From CAYFWF01 sp964346815 (GTDB lineage: Bacteria; Acidobacteriota; Aminicenantia; Aminicenantales; Aminicenantaceae): 7,258 bases of DNA. The notes under the pieces were generated by a model. That model made no database searches. It was not told the DNA's origin and saw nothing but the letters and a program-made list of their open reading frames with translations. Where the stretch lies: positions 1-7,258 of the forward strand of contig CAYFWF010000022.1 of assembly GCA_964346815.1 (NCBI GenBank), given 5' to 3'. A program made the position numbers and the translations under genes. Shown here piece after piece: positions 1 to 6,341 of this stretch; the first letter of the stretch is position 1, and every line of letters starts with the position of its first letter.

Positions 1-461
1 AGCAGATCATGTCAATCCTTTTTTTTAATAAATATTGCCCATATCAACTTCATGAGAGAGATAGTTAAGATTCCGTTGTTTTATAACTCAGTATTTAGCT
101 TCTGTTTTGCATGATAAAACAGTTCTCATGCAATTTTGGATTCAATATGTGACCATTTTCTTTGGTGTTCACAGCTTTTCTCTAAAAATCTAACGATTAA
201 AGATACCTTTCCATCCGGTTCTTCTAGAAAGCAGCTCCATGGTGTGAACAGTATCGCAATCGATTGATTCTGGATAAAATCCCGGCAAATACCTCCATGA
301 ATATGACAACCTCTATTATTTGAAACGCGATATACCGGCTATTTCTAACAATTCTTCTAAGATTTGCTTCTTCACACAGTTGCCCTTTCAACTCAGGGAA
401 ACCGGGGATTTAGGGGATTTGGTTTTCGTTTTAGTGTAATTAAGAGTAGTTATCAATAATA
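1..461. other. AT-rich stretch with no convincing gene
   Basis: No reading frame here has a start codon, a ribosome binding site and a protein-like composition together. The longest open stretch is on the minus strand at 126-338 (70 codons). It contains no ATG, is preceded by two stop codons in the same frame, and matches nothing I recognise. A direct repeat of GGGGATTT occurs at 404-411 and 413-420. An AT-rich segment around 430-460 could hold a promoter for the following genes, but no -35/-10 pair stands out. Confidence 0.5.
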
Positions 462-494
462 AACGCCACGAGAGTGGCGTTATCATGTTTTTTT
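462..494 (+). promoter_or_regulatory. Perfect 8-bp hairpin with GAGA loop and downstream T-run
   Basis: Bases 462-469 (AACGCCAC) pair perfectly with 474-481 (GTGGCGTT) around a GAGA loop, which fits the GNRA class of stable tetraloops. A run of seven T follows at 488-494, six bases after the stem. The T-run is rather far away for a classical terminator, so three readings are possible: a terminator of an unseen upstream transcript, an attenuator in the leader of the helix-turn-helix gene, or a dyad operator bound by that gene's product. Its position 32 bases before the first ATG makes a regulatory role plausible. The structure is seen in the sequence; the role is inference. Confidence 0.4.
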
Positions 495-512
495 ATTGAC
501 TCTGACCGCCAG

Positions 513-776
513 ATGTATGAAAATGATTTCGATATGACTATCCTACTCAGCAAAAAACAGGTGATGGAAGAATACGGTCTCGGTCGTCATCTCTTGGATA
601 AGGCTATGGCTCGAAAAGAGATTTCTTATATCAAACTCGAAAGACGTGTTTTATTCAGACGAGAGCACATTGAGGAATTCTTAATAAGAAACACTGTTCA
701 GGTTCAAATACCACAGAAAGACTTGAAGAAAATCAAACGAGTTCTGAAAAAAGAGACGACTAAGAAGAAAAAATAG
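513..776 (+). CDS. Small excisionase/MerR-like helix-turn-helix DNA-binding protein
   Basis: This predicted protein of 87 residues has one winged helix-turn-helix domain of the excisionase (HTH_17/MerR-like) type. The order is typical: LLSKKQVMEEYGLG for the first helix and turn, then a recognition helix, then 'YIKLERRVLFRREHIEEFL', the usual beta-hairpin wing followed by a short closing helix. A lysine-rich tail ending in four lysines follows and could add non-specific DNA contact. Such proteins act as excisionases, plasmid or phage regulators, or local repressors. No recombinase lies nearby, so a regulator of the two membrane genes behind it is the more likely role. The start is uncertain: ATG 513 is used here; ATG 534 begins right at the domain, and GTG 474 lies inside the upstream hairpin. 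None has a good Shine-Dalgarno site. The stop is 35 bases before the next gene. Confidence 0.78.
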   Translation: MYENDFDMTILLSKKQVMEEYGLGRHLLDKAMARKEISYIKLERRVLFRREHIEEFLIRNTVQVQIPQKDLKKIKRVLKKETTKKKK

Positions 777-811
777 CGTGGTTGATTTAATAAAATCGTA
801 GGGGGGTTAAA

Positions 812-1177
812 ATGAAAATAGAATTACCGACTGAATTTGTCAAAATGCCAAGATTCGCACCTGCCATTTCTGCGGGTGTTCTGTCTTTTCTTTTACTTCT
901 CTTTCTTAGAGAACTCAGTGATAAGATAAGAATGTTTCTTCTGCCGTCTTTGATTTTATATGCCCAAAGTACTGCCTTCGTCGGCATGATACATCGTCTT
1001 CTCGGATTACATTATGAAGTTCCGCCGGAAAGAATTGAAGAAGGCGGCAAGGTTACTTTTAAATTCATAAGTAGTGAGAAGACTATTCCACTTGTCTGGA
1101 AAATTATCATATATTTCGTCCATCTTGTCTTACTTGTATTTCTTTTAGCTTATAATTTCTGGAGATGTGTTTTATAA
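812..1177 (+). CDS. Small membrane protein with three predicted helices, unknown function
   Basis: I do not recognise a family for this 121-residue protein. Hydrophobic segments lie at about residues 16-32, 41-63 and 95-117. The first two are joined by a short charged loop (RELSDKIR). A hydrophilic stretch of about 30 residues (67-94, containing PPERIEEGGKVTFKF) sits between helices two and three and would be the only sizeable soluble part. The start ATG is well supported: a G-rich Shine-Dalgarno stretch (TAGGGGGG) ends a few bases upstream. The gene begins 35 bases after the helix-turn-helix gene and ends 60 bases before the next membrane-anchored protein, on the same strand, so the three probably form an operon. 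Base composition is AT-rich like its neighbours and unlike the genes to the right. Substrate and partner cannot be inferred. Confidence 0.75.
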   Translation: MKIELPTEFVKMPRFAPAISAGVLSFLLLLFLRELSDKIRMFLLPSLILYAQSTAFVGMIHRLLGLHYEVPPERIEEGGKVTFKFISSEKTIPLVWKIIIYFVHLVLLVFLLAYNFWRCVL

Positions 1178-1237
1178 AGAAAGGTACAAAAAAGCCGCCC
1201 AAAAAGAAATAAAAGAAATATAAGGGACGGGGTAAAA

Positions 1238-1807
1238 ATGACTTGTGAAAATATAATACAACTATCAGTAGCCATAATTTTGTTTTTCACGTTTCTGGCT
1301 ATTGTTTGGTATGCGTGGAAAACAAGAGACTTGTGGAAAGAGACTGTTAGACAAACTGAAATACAACTAACTCCTTATATTATTCTTGACTATACAGATA
1401 ATTTAATATGTAGAAATATTGGTAACAGTTCTGCGATTAATGTTGAAATTAGCACTTTTGAAGCTATTGATAAAGATTCAGAAAAACTTATATTTAGAGT
1501 AACTTTTCCACCCCTATATGTTCTTGAACCTAAACAAGAGAAAATAATTGAACCTGAAATTAAGTTTGAAGATAAAGAACTTGAATATTTCGTAGAAGCA
1601 TATGAGGGTTTAAATAAAAAATGGTTCCCATTTTTCACAAAAGAATCAAAGGTGGAAGAATATTCTCTCGTCATTGATTATGAAAATCTTGAGAATGTCC
1701 CATTTAGAGCTGAGTTTATTGTAAAATGTAGGGAAGAAAAGATTAAAGTCGTAAAGATAGGAAAACGTGCAAAAAAAGGGACAGCATCGATTGACACTGT
1801 CCCTTAG
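1238..1807 (+). CDS. Membrane-anchored protein with probable beta-sandwich domain, unknown function
   Basis: The 189-residue protein has one N-terminal membrane helix (residues about 7-27), then a basic and amphipathic stretch (WKTRDLWKETVRQTEIQ), then a soluble domain. The segment 'TPYIILDYTDN...CRNIGNSSAINVEIS...FPPLYVLEPKQEKII' follows a pattern common in bacterial membrane-tethered proteins of unknown function, in which a 'RPY...N.G.G.A.NV' motif lies in an Ig-like beta-sandwich. The topology is probably N-out with the domain in the cytoplasm, since positive charges follow the helix, but this is inference. The start has a strong site (GGGACGGGG, five bases before ATG). It is the last gene of the AT-rich trio. 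The final residues (about 180-189, KGTASIDTVP) are encoded by an inverted repeat that reads as a terminator on the other strand, so the tail may be acquired rather than functional. Confidence 0.78.
   Translation: MTCENIIQLSVAIILFFTFLAIVWYAWKTRDLWKETVRQTEIQLTPYIILDYTDNLICRNIGNSSAINVEISTFEAIDKDSEKLIFRVTFPPLYVLEPKQEKIIEPEIKFEDKELEYFVEAYEGLNKKWFPFFTKESKVEEYSLVIDYENLENVPFRAEFIVKCREEKIKVVKIGKRAKKGTASIDTVP
1771..1805 (-). terminator. Rho-independent terminator for leftward transcription
   Basis: Bases 1776-1784 (AAGGGACAG) pair perfectly with 1797-1805 (CTGTCCCTT), a nine-pair stem with a 12-base loop. Read on the minus strand, the stem is followed directly by a run of seven T (the A-run 1771-1777, whose last two bases also lie in the stem). 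On the plus strand no T-run follows, so the signal works leftward. It would end transcripts coming from the hydrolase gene at 3840-2044. The GGGACAG/CTGTCCC arms also resemble REP-like palindromes that move with IS200-type transposases, a possible origin. Confidence 0.72.
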
Positions 1808-1811
1808 AGTC

Positions 1812-2027
1812 TCAAGCTATCTCTGGTACTAACGATTCAAGATGAGGGTTTTCAGACAGTCTCACAATGAGGTCAATAATTTTTCTAACTACCGACATTT
1901 GGGTAAACCTATATATTTAGATTCCTCCGCTTTGCCCGGAACTTTGGATTACTTGGTCATCCCATTCCTTATAATGACCGTTTATGGCGCTATTGAAAAA
2001 CAAAGAATACAAGGACTGGCGAATCTG
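1812..2027 (-). pseudogene. Short broken reading frame or dispersed-repeat remnant
   Basis: On the minus strand one frame is open from 2027 to 1812 except for a single TAA at 1917-1919. Upstream of that stop it reads 36 codons ending in VIQSSGQSGGI. Downstream it reads IYRFTQ and then a 28-residue stretch that begins at ATG 1898 and ends in ENPHLESLVPEIA. The second part has a protein-like composition, and the terminator follows its stop closely. The start of the frame lies immediately after the hydrolase stop. No family is recognised with confidence. It may be the remains of a small gene, a copy of a repeated non-coding element, or chance. The plus strand also has a 64-codon frame (1842-2036) over the same bases, without a ribosome binding site, which is equally unproven. 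Confidence 0.3.
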
Positions 2028-2043
2028 TTAGATTGACTTTTTG

Positions 2044-3840
2044 TCATTCCTTCAAGGCCGAGAGCTCTTCTCTCCCTGGAGCAGTAAGTCCTATCACAGT
2101 TCCCTCATCATCGGCATTGAATTCTAACCGGGAGCTCATGGCCGTATCAATCCGGTATCCCACAAATTCCGTCTTAGAAACAGGCAGAAAAGGCAGAACC
2201 ATCTCACCAGGAGGCATGGTCGGACCTACACCCAAATTTTTCTTTCCGCGCCAATAAAGGACGAAAAACATGCTTTCCTTTTCACCCTTCAATTGGACAT
2301 AGGTCATTGCGGCCGCTTCACCGCCGAATGTCGAAGGCAGCGTTCCAATCGCGGTGACGCTTTTTATCGCTCCTGTCCTCTCCTTATACATCCGCAGCCT
2401 CATATCGATCAACTCCTTCACCCGCTCCAGACGCCTCTCTTTATCCATGAGCACACCCCCGAAGGGCTCATAATCGCCTTTGAGTGCAGCCTCAAATACC
2501 GACTTGGAGAGCCTATTCAGTTCCTCGAAATGTGCAGGATCGGGATTTTCAGGATCGAAAAGCAGACAGATCGCATCCTGCCCCTGAGCCTGGATGACCA
2601 ACTTTCCCTGTTTTTCCTCGACGGTCAGGTATCCGCCGCTTCTGAGCGTGTACTTCCCCTCGAATTTCCGGAGTCTCTCTGGAGCCGCTGCCATAACCTC
2701 AACAGGCAGATTCACCTCTCCTCCGAAGACCAGTGTCTCGATTTGATCTCTCACCGCTTCCATAAGCGTCTGCTGGCCGTAGCTCTGGTTGCAGAACAGG
2801 ATAGTCACCACCCCGGCATCGATATAACGCCGAATCTCGGCGCTGCAGCCGAGCATGCTGCCTCCATCGTGCTGGATCAGAGTTCCCATCTCTCTTTCCA
2901 GCACATCCCATCCGTATCCATAGTCGTTCAGGAAAGGGGTGAACATTTTTTTCTTGATCCCAGATGAGAGGACCTCCTCCCCGAGAAGCGCCTTATGCCA
3001 CTTATACATGTCCTCTGTTGTGGAGAGAATCCCTCCATTTCCGATATAGTTCCAGTAGGGATAGGGCTTTTCTAGGGGCGTTCGGTTGTCCTTATCCCCT
3101 ACATACCAGTGAGCCACCACCCTCTTGTCCCAATCAGGCATTCTGTATCCAGTGTAGGTCATCCCCGCCGGCGTGAAGATGTTCTTGTTCATGAACTCTT
3201 CATAGCCTTGGCCCGAAACCTTCTCGATCACTGCCGCCAGCATGCTGTAGCCCGCGTTGGAGTAAGCAAAATGCTCTCCAGGTTTGAACTGAAGGGGAGC
3301 ATCCAGGATTTTTCGCATCGTCTTATCCCTAGGAGCTTCAACAAAATCCGGACCCGTGAAGTTGATGACTCCCGACGTATGGGTCAGCAGATGGTGAAGG
3401 GTAATGCCCTTTTTTTCCTCCGGCACGTCATCGAAATATTTGGCGATCGGATCGCCGGTGGTCAGTTTTCCCATCATCTCCAGTTTCATGATTCCAGCCG
3501 CAGTGAACTGTTTGGTGATCGATCCTGTGCTGAACACCGTCTCTGAGGTGTTGACCACATTCTCGGACAGGATAGCCACCCCATATCCTTTGTTGAGGAT
3601 GACTTTGCCGTCTTTGGCCACAAGCAGTGCTCCTGAGAAGCCAAAGGGCGTAATCCGCGTCAGATATGTATCCAGTTTTCTTGCCACCTCCCCTTGTACC
3701 ATGTCCTTTCCCCGGGCAGCCTTTTCCATATCGTTTCCCTCAGGTGAAGCTGAAGAAAAGCAAAACGAAAAGGACAGGGAAAAGGAAAGATAGAGCATAA
3801 ACAGCAGGCATGCCCTCAGTGAGTTTCTCTTTCTCTTCAA
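2044..3840 (-). CDS. Secreted serine hydrolase of the beta-lactamase (class C-like) family
   Basis: This 598-residue protein belongs to the serine beta-lactamase / penicillin-binding-protein-like family (AmpC, esterase EstB, D-aminopeptidase relatives). All three active-site motifs are present: SITK (Ser107 nucleophile, Lys110), YSN (Tyr193-Asn195) and HDG (324-326). The family has many activities, so the substrate (D-peptide, ester or peptidoglycan fragment) cannot be named, and antibiotic resistance should not be assumed. Residues 1 to about 31 form a signal peptide: a basic KRKR start, a long hydrophobic core and a probable cut after SSA. No good lipobox is visible. After the catalytic domain (about 55-375) comes a C-terminal region of about 210 residues. 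Its first part (FEGKYTLRSGGYLTVEEKQGKLVIQ) resembles the beta-rich domain often found behind such hydrolases; the rest is unassigned. The start is TTG, chosen for its GGAGGT site five bases upstream and the basic n-region that follows. It lies 118 bases after the kinase gene. Confidence 0.94.
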   Translation of the reverse strand: MKRKRNSLRACLLFMLYLSFSLSFSFCFSSASPEGNDMEKAARGKDMVQGEVARKLDTYLTRITPFGFSGALLVAKDGKVILNKGYGVAILSENVVNTSETVFSTGSITKQFTAAGIMKLEMMGKLTTGDPIAKYFDDVPEEKKGITLHHLLTHTSGVINFTGPDFVEAPRDKTMRKILDAPLQFKPGEHFAYSNAGYSMLAAVIEKVSGQGYEEFMNKNIFTPAGMTYTGYRMPDWDKRVVAHWYVGDKDNRTPLEKPYPYWNYIGNGGILSTTEDMYKWHKALLGEEVLSSGIKKKMFTPFLNDYGYGWDVLEREMGTLIQHDGGSMLGCSAEIRRYIDAGVVTILFCNQSYGQQTLMEAVRDQIETLVFGGEVNLPVEVMAAAPERLRKFEGKYTLRSGGYLTVEEKQGKLVIQAQGQDAICLLFDPENPDPAHFEELNRLSKSVFEAALKGDYEPFGGVLMDKERRLERVKELIDMRLRMYKERTGAIKSVTAIGTLPSTFGGEAAAMTYVQLKGEKESMFFVLYWRGKKNLGVGPTMPPGEMVLPFLPVSKTEFVGYRIDTAMSSRLEFNADDEGTVIGLTAPGREELSALKE

Positions 3841-3845
3841 TTGAG

Positions 3846-3851
3846 ACCTCC
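3846..3851 (-). promoter_or_regulatory. Strong Shine-Dalgarno site that fixes a TTG start
   Basis: On the minus strand GGAGGT lies five bases before TTG 3840. The next in-frame ATG is at codon 15, inside the signal-peptide core, which would remove the basic n-region. The site therefore decides for the TTG start. Confidence 0.8.
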
Positions 3852-3958
3852 AGACGAAAAAAAGCAGTTTAAAATTTTAACCTCTCGATGAATTCAAAAG
3901 TTGCAGGATATATGAGGAAGCTGTTCCATCTTGATTGAGATGAGATAGAAGATAAAGA
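3852..3958 (-). other. Gap between kinase and hydrolase genes
   Basis: This short intergenic segment contains a perfect 12-base AT palindrome (TTAAAATTTTAA, 3869-3880), followed on the minus strand by seven T (3857-3863). It could be a weak terminator or part of a promoter for the hydrolase. The stem is all A/T, so strong termination is unlikely, and no convincing -35/-10 pair was found. Co-transcription with the kinase is possible but not shown. Confidence 0.35.
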
Positions 3959-6043
3959 TTATCGCTCCTGGATTTTGCCTTTCGTTGCCTTTTCTTTGGC
4001 CTTTTCATACAAGAATGCAGCCTGGATGTAGCGTTCTGCAGCATCCTCGAGATCATCATCTTCCACAAGAGAGGCCGCTTCTTCCTCCTCCTCCTTTGCG
4101 TGCTCGAAGTACCAGGAGGCTGACGCAGACGATGGGGCATCCAACAGAGCCGCCTCTTTTCGCAAGCCATCGACAAAGTTTTTAAGAATCTCGATACACC
4201 GGTTATCTTCACAACCTTCGATACTGAAGGCGAAGATCTTTGCCAGTATGTTATAAAGCGTTTTTGATCCCGTAAAATCGCTCTCCTCGTAGGCATCGGT
4301 GGCGTCCTCTTCCTTTTCTTGGGCGACTCGATAGAGTAAATTATCCTCCTCTTCCGCCAATCTTCGCGAAGCGGCCATCCTGGCCTGTTCCATGGAGGTC
4401 TTTGCTCGATCCGCCTCCTCTTTGTCTCTGACGATCTCGAGGAGCTTTTGCATCTGAGTCTGGCCTTCTCTGTAGCTTTTCTGGGCTTCCTCTTGTTTGC
4501 CCTCCTCTTGAAGCTTTTGCCCTTCCTGCAGTTTGCCTTTTATCTGGTCGATGATTTCCCTGTGAGCTCCCTCCTCTGGAAGATTTCCCTTGATATTCTC
4601 CAGAAAATTTTCGATGCCTTTAAGATCGTCTTTGCCCAAATGTTTGATGACCTCTGGACCCAGTAGATTGAACATCCTCAACAGCCATTGGGCATTTGTA
4701 CTGTACTTTGAGGCATCCAGGTATTTTTCGACATCTTTGGGTATGAACCATTTGAGTTCAGGAGAAACAGTCCGAGGTTCCCGTGTTCTTGTTACCTCCG
4801 TGCCTGTTTTTTCGCTCTCTTTTTGGCTTTCTTTCCGGGCCTTTGCGATCACGGTATCCTTTTTGATTTCTGGAGGAGAAGGCGGCACAATTATGTTGAT
4901 AGGCTCCTTGGAGGATGTTCCTTCGTCCTTTAGGGGAAGAAGCCGCCATACCACCACGGATATTCCAACGAGGATGACAATCAATGCCGCAACACGGACC
5001 AGGAGTTTCTTTGTATTCAGGGTAACTGTTATCTCTTTCAATGTTTGAGGCTTAGGCTTTGCTGGAGGAACGATCTTCTCCGTGGTCGGAAGAGCTTCTT
5101 CGATATTTTTTAAATCAGCGAGGAGCTCCTCTGCGCTCTGATACCTGTCACGCTTCTCTTTTTGCATACATTTGAGGATCACCTGGCTGAGTCCTTCTGT
5201 GACCTGTGCGTTCAGATTTCTGGGATCAGGAGGCGGCTCGCTCTTGTGTTTCATGGCAATGCTGATGGGCGTCTTTCCTTCGAAGGGCACTCTCCCTGCG
5301 ACCATCTCGAAAAGAATCACACCCAGAGCGTAGATGTCTGAGCGCTGGTCTACGCCTTCCATTTCGGTCTGCTCGGGTGACATGTAATCCGGAGTACCGA
5401 TCATGACGCCGTGAGTTGTCACCCCTTCCCCTTCGAGGAAGCGTGCGATACCGAAATCCATGATGCGGGTGTTTCCGTCTGCGTCGATCATGATGTTCTG
5501 GGGTTTGAGATCCCTGTGGATGACGCCGAAATGATGGGCTTCAGCCAGCCCTTCGCAGATCTGCTTGGCGATCGAGACCGCCTTTCCGACGGTCAACTGC
5601 TCTGACCTCTTGATAAATCTCTTGAGGTCTTCACCCGGAACATACTCCATGGTGATGAAGTGGGAGGTACCTTCCTCCCCAAGGTCATACATGCGGCATA
5701 CATGCCTGTGGGATATTTTGCGGGCCAATCTCAGTTCGTTGTTGAACCGTTCGATGCTCTTTGCGTCAGTGCTGATCTCGGGCCTTATGAGCTTGAGGGC
5801 CACGACCTCTTTGATTTTTTTGTCAAAGACCTTGTAGACCTTGCCCATGCCTCCTTTTCCCAGCTCTTCGATGACCTCGTAGCGTCCGGCGAAAGTGGTT
5901 CCCCTCTCCAGTTCAGCCGGGGACATAACCAAGGTTTTGGTTTGGGTGAGGACGAGCTCCTCTGCTGAAGGAAGCGGAGTAGCGCACTTCCGGCAGAAAC
6001 TGCTGTCAGGAGGATTTTCTGTTTTGCACTGAGGACACTTCAT
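3959..6043 (-). CDS. Transmembrane Hanks-type Ser/Thr protein kinase with zinc ribbon and helical-repeat tail
   Basis: A 694-residue PknB-like kinase that transfers phosphate from ATP to Ser/Thr of unknown targets. Domain order: zinc ribbon (Cys3, Cys6, Cys17, Cys20); kinase domain about 54-318; a Pro/Lys linker; one membrane helix about 347-368; then a charged helical region to the end. All catalytic elements are present: glycine loop GKGGMG (62-67), Lys84 in VALK, Glu103 in helix C, HRDLKPQN (176-183), DFG (196-198), SPE (222-224) and Asp236 of helix F. It therefore looks active, with the kinase inside and the tail outside the membrane. The tail has three related helical motifs near 513-537, 581-608 and 658-682, resembling degenerate TPR hairpins, and a Cys611/Cys616 pair that could form a disulfide. 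Sequence style is that of kinases I associate with Aminicenantes/Acidobacteriota. The ATG start places the first CxxC correctly, although the ribosome site before it is weak. The hydrolase follows on the same strand. Confidence 0.96.
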   Translation of the reverse strand: MKCPQCKTENPPDSSFCRKCATPLPSAEELVLTQTKTLVMSPAELERGTTFAGRYEVIEELGKGGMGKVYKVFDKKIKEVVALKLIRPEISTDAKSIERFNNELRLARKISHRHVCRMYDLGEEGTSHFITMEYVPGEDLKRFIKRSEQLTVGKAVSIAKQICEGLAEAHHFGVIHRDLKPQNIMIDADGNTRIMDFGIARFLEGEGVTTHGVMIGTPDYMSPEQTEMEGVDQRSDIYALGVILFEMVAGRVPFEGKTPISIAMKHKSEPPPDPRNLNAQVTEGLSQVILKCMQKEKRDRYQSAEELLADLKNIEEALPTTEKIVPPAKPKPQTLKEITVTLNTKKLLVRVAALIVILVGISVVVWRLLPLKDEGTSSKEPINIIVPPSPPEIKKDTVIAKARKESQKESEKTGTEVTRTREPRTVSPELKWFIPKDVEKYLDASKYSTNAQWLLRMFNLLGPEVIKHLGKDDLKGIENFLENIKGNLPEEGAHREIIDQIKGKLQEGQKLQEEGKQEEAQKSYREGQTQMQKLLEIVRDKEEADRAKTSMEQARMAASRRLAEEEDNLLYRVAQEKEEDATDAYEESDFTGSKTLYNILAKIFAFSIEGCEDNRCIEILKNFVDGLRKEAALLDAPSSASASWYFEHAKEEEEEAASLVEDDDLEDAAERYIQAAFLYEKAKEKATKGKIQER

Positions 6044-6133
6044 CTTGCACGTCTTTATTCAATCGATGAGATATGCTGTGTTCTTTACCGTCCAGATATC
6101 CTTCAAAGATTTTAAATGAGGCACGGTTTGATG

Positions 6134-6341
6134 TCAATCCGTCCCTTCGGCTATCCCTGGATCAGCGTCTTTCCAGAGGTCGAGGAATTCCTTCTACTGC
6201 TCGATAGTGTTGGCAGTGTCCCGCTGCTACTCATGAATCTTCATTCTCCTTTGCCTTATCAAGCCCGTTCAATTTCACATAAGTCATGGCCATGGCATCA
6301 TAAAAAACTGCAGGATCATCAGGTTGGAATTTTTCTGGCAG
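6134..6341 (-). pseudogene. Decayed remnant of a TPR-protein (kinase-type) C-terminus
   Basis: Two frames on the minus strand hold pieces of one protein. From 6341 to 6231 one reads LPEKFQPDDPAVFYDAMAMT, then YVKLNGLDKAKENEDS and a stop, which fits a TPR helix pair. One frame over, from 6226, it reads QRDTANTIEQ, a TAG at 6194-6196, then KEFLDLWKDADPGIAEGTD and a stop at 6134-6136. The last segment closely matches the conserved tail 'EHYEKFLDLWKDADPGIAEVEDA' that I recall from Aminicenantes TPR proteins and TPR kinases; there the TAG would replace a tyrosine. A frameshift and probably a deletion separate the parts. No start codon or upstream kinase domain remains. The remnant overlaps the last 23 bases of the DUF488 gene in another frame and lies 90 bases before the intact kinase. 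Family assignment rests on memory and needs a search. Confidence 0.6.

Noticed and set aside
404..420. Direct repeat GGGGATTT twice, one base apart
   Set aside because: Too short and isolated to support a binding site or a repeat array.
474..512. GTG 474 as start of the helix-turn-helix gene
   Set aside because: The codon is part of the hairpin arm and the added residues are hydrophobic and unlike the N-terminus of such proteins; later ATGs fit the domain better.
787..987. Minus-strand frame overlapping the three-helix membrane gene
   Set aside because: It lies opposite a gene with a strong ribosome site and has no upstream signals of its own.
1168..1212. Another frame past the end of the three-helix gene reads IKKGTKKPPKKK and then stops
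   Set aside because: It could be a frameshifted basic tail, but no slippery site is present and A-rich spacer DNA gives lysine codons by chance.
1842..2036. Plus-strand frame of 64 codons after the cassette
   Set aside because: No Shine-Dalgarno site and no recognised domain; it shares its bases with an equally plausible broken minus-strand frame.
2293..2967. Plus-strand open frame of 224 codons opposite the hydrolase gene
   Set aside because: It is antisense to a gene with complete active-site motifs and has no family features; a shadow of the GC-richer coding sequence.
3109..3546. Plus-strand open frame of 145 codons opposite the hydrolase gene
   Set aside because: It is antisense to the catalytic domain and has no ribosome site or recognisable domain.
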